Below are positions 6,090 through 8,847 of a stretch of 8,847 bases of DNA, piece by piece (position 1 is the stretch's first letter; each line of letters starts with the position of its first letter). Below the pieces are notes generated by a model. The model did not search any database and was not told the DNA's origin. It was given only the letters and a program-made list of their open reading frames with translations. The position numbers and the translations under genes are program-made. The DNA is from UBA6168 sp031426435 (GTDB lineage: Bacteria > Bacteroidota > Bacteroidia > Chitinophagales > Saprospiraceae): NCBI GenBank assembly GCA_031426435.1, contig JANPLH010000281.1:1-8847 (forward strand), read 5' to 3'.

Positions 6090-7250
6090 TTACCAGAACA
6101 GCCCCGCCTTCTCCCACCTCGAAATAAGGGCAGTCCTGCGGGCATATTCTTTCCTAAGTTCCAATATTCGTTCCTTGAAAGCCGTTGTTTTGCCTTGGTA
6201 CTCCGCCAGGTCTTTCAAGTCCTTCAAGGCTTCGGTGGCCAGGTCGTAGGATTTCCCAGTCTGGCGCTCCAGGTTGAAGGGGACGCTCTTCCAAAGGGCC
6301 TGCTCTTGTGGCGCCAGCTGTTTCATGCGCTGCACGTGCCTTTCCTTTGCTTCGGCAACTTCCCGCTCCTTTCGTTCCTGTCCTTTTTGGGCGGTCAGCG
6401 ATTTTAGCTCGGAAGCTGTGGCTTGAACGGGCTTCGGGGCAGCGCCTTTCGGGGCGAACTGTTCGAGCCGTTTTCGCAACTGCACATCCAGCCTTGGTTC
6501 TGACTTCAAGAGCCGTCCGAGCCACTCAATCCGCTCTTTTTCAGGCAGTTGCGCCAGCAATTTTTCATAGTTAAGGGCAGTGGAAGCCGGGTTCGGGCTG
6601 AGGGCCTGTGAAGCGGAAACAAGGTCATCGTCAATCTCGAAAAAACGTGTAAACGCCTTCAAGGCTGCGCTCATCCGCTTCATATTGGGCGGCACGGGCG
6701 GGGGTTTGTTGCTTTCCGTTTCTTCGTCATCCTCGTCATAGTCTTCCTCTTCGTCGTCGTATTGCCCATCATATTGTGCGAATGCGACCCAAGCGAGGTA
6801 CAGTGCCCGGTAATCGCCGCTGAGTATGTCATCCCGCAACGGGGCGAGGTCGCCAAGGTCGTAGTCATCTTCTTCCATCCAGCCGCCGCCCTCTTCGTCG
6901 TCAAAACTTATATCGAGCAGGTAGTAATTTCCCCGATGGCTGAGGCTGATTTCATTGGAGCCATTATAATCACTATAGAGGTATTCAGAAATAGATTTTT
7001 TATCCACCAAATTGGCGGGCAAGCGGAACATGAGCCGCCTCGTGCCATAATTAGTGAAATAGAGCATGGCATCGAAGTATTTTTCGAGCACCGTCTCTGG
7101 CTTGTGGCGGAAGTCACTATAATGGTAGATGAAAGTGGCCGAGGTGGAAGTTACCTGCCCTCGGCTCGAAAGCCCATCAACCTCCTGTCGCTCGCTGTCG
7201 GACAAGGGCCGGTCAATCGTCTTAAATTTATAGCATTGGAATTCGCTCAT
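6090..7250 (-). CDS. Conserved protein of unknown function with acidic linker and basic coiled-coil
   Basis: The protein has 386 residues from the ATG at 7250 (MSEFQCYKFKTIDRPLSDSE). I chose this start because this opening matches, from memory, a widespread uncharacterised family beginning 'MSEYQYYEF.AIDRPL'. The open extension to 7334 would cross the divergent promoter region and the neighbouring gene's start. Residues 1-115 form the conserved domain, with 'KYFDAMLYFTNYGTRRLMFR' at 57-76. Residues 116-140 and 160-178 are strongly acidic, the second being nearly all D/E/Y. A Pro-rich hinge (PPPVPP) follows at 183-188. Residues 285-315 are rich in K/R/E/A and probably form a coiled coil. The end (355-386) has the family-like pattern ending in 'LISRWEKAGLFW'. 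It is first in a two-gene minus-strand operon. The protein is cytoplasmic with no catalytic motif seen; its function is unknown. Confidence 0.82.
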   Translation of the reverse strand: MSEFQCYKFKTIDRPLSDSERQEVDGLSSRGQVTSTSATFIYHYSDFRHKPETVLEKYFDAMLYFTNYGTRRLMFRLPANLVDKKSISEYLYSDYNGSNEISLSHRGNYYLLDISFDDEEGGGWMEEDDYDLGDLAPLRDDILSGDYRALYLAWVAFAQYDGQYDDEEEDYDEDDEETESNKPPPVPPNMKRMSAALKAFTRFFEIDDDLVSASQALSPNPASTALNYEKLLAQLPEKERIEWLGRLLKSEPRLDVQLRKRLEQFAPKGAAPKPVQATASELKSLTAQKGQERKEREVAEAKERHVQRMKQLAPQEQALWKSVPFNLERQTGKSYDLATEALKDLKDLAEYQGKTTAFKERILELRKEYARRTALISRWEKAGLFW

Positions 7251-7260
7251 AGTTGTTTTG

Positions 7261-7268
7261 TAACTTTG
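7261..7268 (+). promoter_or_regulatory. Candidate -7 box for the plus-strand zinc-ribbon gene
   Basis: TAACTTTG matches the TAnnTTTG -7 consensus of Bacteroidota. A TTG at 7236-7238 lies 22 bases upstream, slightly beyond the usual -33 spacing. Transcription would start near 7275 and give a leader of about 45 bases before the ATG at 7321. Confidence 0.4.
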
Positions 7269-7271
7269 GGT

Positions 7272-7279
7272 CAAATCTA
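7272..7279 (-). promoter_or_regulatory. Candidate -7 box for the minus-strand operon
   Basis: Read on the minus strand, this is TAGATTTG, again matching TAnnTTTG. Transcription would start near 7266, about 16 bases before the ATG at 7250. The -33 region shows only a T-rich stretch at a loose spacing. This box and the plus-strand box at 7261-7268 are three bases apart, so the two start sites would overlap head to head. Confidence 0.35.
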
Positions 7280-7320
7280 CAATCCAGCGTAAATTCGCCG
7301 AATAAAATTCAGTCAATGGC

Positions 7321-7748
7321 ATGAACGAATCCAAGTATTACTTTTACCCCAATCCCCACAACGAATACGCATGGACAAAATGCCCGAAATGCGACTCAAA
7401 AACCAAGCTGCGGAAATTTTGCCTGATGGTGGATTACGAAGACAAGCCGCTGAAATTTCACAGGATGCTTTCCCTCCGAATGGATTGTAAATTCTGCACG
7501 GAGTGCGAGCTAATCATCAAGAAAAAGTCTGAAATCGAATCCTTCTTGCGCGGGCAGTGGAGTCATGGGGGATGAAATTCAATTCCAGAAATTATCTTGT
7601 TTTCGGCACGATGGAAATGCAGGATTGGAAACAGAACCAAAAAACCCCAATGCAACCTTTGGAAGCTTTGGAAAAAATAGCTCTTTTCAAGGATGTTCTT
7701 AGTTTCAAAATCCAACCAGCGGGCTGGTATTTTACGGGAGATAAATGA
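7321..7748 (+). pseudogene. Zinc-ribbon protein gene split by a -1 frameshift
   Basis: Two overlapping frames look like halves of one gene. The first, ATG 7321 to TGA 7573-7575, gives 84 residues with a zinc ribbon: CPKC (C21, C24) and CKFCTEC (C56, C59, C62), followed by ELIIKKKSEIESFL. The second, in the -1 frame, lacks a good start of its own (a GTG at 7557 is possible). It encodes RAVESWGMKFNSRNYLVFGT and ends in FKIQPAGWYFTGDK at TGA 7746-7748. Joining them near 7545-7556 gives a protein of about 141 residues that reads smoothly (for example 'EIESFLARAVESWGMKF' if one G is restored after TTCTTG). The break could be a true mutation, a sequencing error or, less likely, a functional frameshift. 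The first half alone still contains the complete zinc ribbon. The gene is divergent from the minus-strand operon and sits 12 bases before the next plus-strand gene. Confidence 0.7.
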
Positions 7749-7760
7749 TAATCCATCATC

Positions 7761-8087
7761 ATGGAACTGACTAAAAACATAAAACGCCAAATCAGGGAAC
7801 TGGCCCTCCTCCTTTACGAAAGGGAACTGAACGCCGAACTGGCCAAACTGGACGCCCAATTCGAGCAGTGGCGGCAGGGCAGCCTTTCGCCTTTCGACCT
7901 TGCTGCTCAAATCCACGAATTTCATCAAAAACCTGCAAGGGAACTTTTCAACGCCTTTAGTCATGACAGCCTGTTTCCAAGCTATGTGGCAAAGGCCATT
8001 GCCGATGGAAGCCTTTCGGAGGCAGAAGTGGCACCGGAGGTCAAAGAAGCTTTGGCGGCACAAATAGCTTTTTATGAAAATGAGTAG
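7761..8087 (+). CDS. Small conserved helical protein, function unknown
   Basis: This 108-residue acidic, helical protein (MELTKNIKRQIRELALLLYE at the start) has no cysteines, membrane segment or signal peptide. Its features are an N-terminal 'LTK.IKRQ.RELA..LYEREL' helix, the segment 'FEQWRQGSLSPFDLAAQIHE' at 34-53, and a 'FH.KPARELFN' segment. This overall pattern resembles, from memory, small uncharacterised proteins found across bacteria; I know of no assigned function. It starts 12 bases after the frameshifted zinc-ribbon gene, so the two are probably co-transcribed. It ends six bases from the stop of the convergent SNF2 helicase gene, leaving almost no room for a terminator. Confidence 0.72.
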   Translation: MELTKNIKRQIRELALLLYERELNAELAKLDAQFEQWRQGSLSPFDLAAQIHEFHQKPARELFNAFSHDSLFPSYVAKAIADGSLSEAEVAPEVKEALAAQIAFYENE

Positions 8088-8093
8088 TAAACC

Positions 8094-8847
8094 TCACCCC
8101 AGCGCCACCAGCTCCCTTAAATCCTCGTTGCTCATGTTCCCAATCCAGCTTTCCCCCGTCGCCACGGTCAGGTTGGCCAGGTCTTTTTTGCGGCGTATCA
8201 TCTCGTCAATCTTCTCCTCAAAAGTGCTTTGCGTGATGAGCCTCCACACCATCACGTTCTTTTGCTGCCCGATGCGGTAGGCCCGGTCGGTGGCCTGCGC
8301 CTCCACGGCGGGGTTCCACCAGAGGTCGTAGTGGATGACGTTGCTGGCGGCGGTGAGGTTGAGGCCCGTGCCGCCCGCTTTCAGGCTGAGGATGAAGGTG
8401 TCGTTTTCCCCATCGAAGCTGGCGGGGCGCTGGAATGCCTCCACCATTTCGTCCCGCTTGGGGCGGCTGGTGCCGCCGTGCAGGAAGAGCGGCGTTTTGC
8501 CGAAGGTATCCTCAATGATTTTAACAAGCAGTTCGCCCATCTCCTGGTATTGGGTGAAAATCAGCGTCTTTTCCCCGTTGGCGTAAATCGTGTCGAGCAG
8601 GCTGAGCAGCAGTTGCGCCTTGCCGGAAAAATCGGGGGACTTCGGCCCTTTTTTCAGGAACTGGTGCGGGTGGTTACAGATTTGCTTCAGAGCCGTGATC
8701 ATTTTCAGCACCTTGCCCTGCCGCTTCGTTTGGTCGCCTTCGTCAAAAATGTCCTGCATATTTTGTTTCACAACCGTCTGATAAACAGCCGCTTGCTCCA
8801 CCGTCAGGGTGGCGAACTGGTTGTTTTCGATTTTGTCCGGCAGGTCG
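8094..8847 (-). CDS. SNF2-family DNA helicase/translocase, C-terminal part, cut by the right edge
   Basis: The frame is open from base 8846 on the minus strand to TGA at 8094-8096, giving about 250 residues of the C-terminal RecA-like lobe of an SNF2/Rad54-type ATPase (HepA-like bacterial group). These enzymes use ATP to translocate on double-stranded DNA. The visible sequence starts with DLPDKIENNQFATLTVEQAA, which links to the second lobe. It then shows KTLIFTQYQEMGELL (motif IV region), LKAGGTGLNLTAASNVIHYD (motif V), WWNPAVEAQATDRAYRIGQ (motif VI with the arginine fingers), and the usual short end with 'GESWIGNMSNEDLRELVALG'. All motifs of this lobe are intact. Walker A/B and any N-terminal SNF2-associated or SWIM domain lie outside the window. 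The GTG at 8801 is internal, not the start. The gene converges with the small plus-strand gene. Confidence 0.95.
   Translation of the reverse strand, partial: DLPDKIENNQFATLTVEQAAVYQTVVKQNMQDIFDEGDQTKRQGKVLKMITALKQICNHPHQFLKKGPKSPDFSGKAQLLLSLLDTIYANGEKTLIFTQYQEMGELLVKIIEDTFGKTPLFLHGGTSRPKRDEMVEAFQRPASFDGENDTFILSLKAGGTGLNLTAASNVIHYDLWWNPAVEAQATDRAYRIGQQKNVMVWRLITQSTFEEKIDEMIRRKKDLANLTVATGESWIGNMSNEDLRELVALG

Noticed and set aside
6071..6145. Extended start of the 327-residue minus-strand protein
   Set aside because: The extension overlaps the end of the upstream gene, and MKFKINDYVKV is a natural domain beginning.
6762..7292. Plus-strand frame of 176 codons
   Set aside because: It is antisense to the 386-residue gene, whose coding signal is stronger and family-supported.
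7251..7334. Extended start of the 386-residue minus-strand protein
   Set aside because: It would cross the promoter gap and overlap the divergent gene start; the MSEF opening matches the family start.
7518..7527. A-rich tract AAGAAAAAG as a programmed -1 slip site in the zinc-ribbon gene
   Set aside because: A -1 shift there meets TGA at 7530-7532 at once, so it cannot join the two halves.

Overview
The window looks like an accessory, probably defence-rich stretch of a free-living Bacteroidota chromosome, perhaps of the Saprospiraceae type. This is inferred from weak or absent Shine-Dalgarno sequences, TAnnTTTG-type -7 promoter boxes, mid-range GC and the protein families present. No rRNA, tRNA, CRISPR array, transposase or phage structural gene is visible.

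Left part (1-3107, plus strand). A gene open to the left edge (ends 319) is followed 41 bases later by a large STAND-type NTPase (361-2892). The NTPase has VGR, Walker A, Walker B and winged-helix parts and a C-terminal TPR solenoid. It is a composition mosaic: the NTPase half and the last ~65 codons are very GC-rich (about 70% in sampled lines), while the sensor segment between them (about 1650-2700) falls to about 25%. This suggests replacement of the ligand-sensing half. Directly after its stop, in the same frame, lies a start-less remnant of the C-terminal tail of a NACHT-type NTPase.

Middle part (3108-5061, plus strand). A SEC-C zinc-binding protein with two internal Cx4CxC clusters is followed by a second copy of the same NACHT-type tail (about 86% identical in DNA, 3 differences in 49 residues). 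Next comes a Thg1-like 3'-5' nucleotide polymerase of the kind that repairs or edits tRNA 5' ends.

Right part (5087-8847). Two minus-strand genes of conserved but uncharacterised families (7250-6090, then 6070-5087) form a short operon. They are divergent from two plus-strand genes: a zinc-ribbon protein broken by an apparent one-base deletion (7321-7748) and a 108-residue conserved protein (7761-8087). The latter converges, six bases apart, on the C-terminal end of an SNF2-family helicase that runs off the right edge.

The strongest observations are the mosaic STAND gene and the duplicated NACHT-tail fragments. Together they suggest a locus where NLR-like genes are repeatedly rearranged. The genes around the SNF2 helicase form a second candidate module of unknown function.
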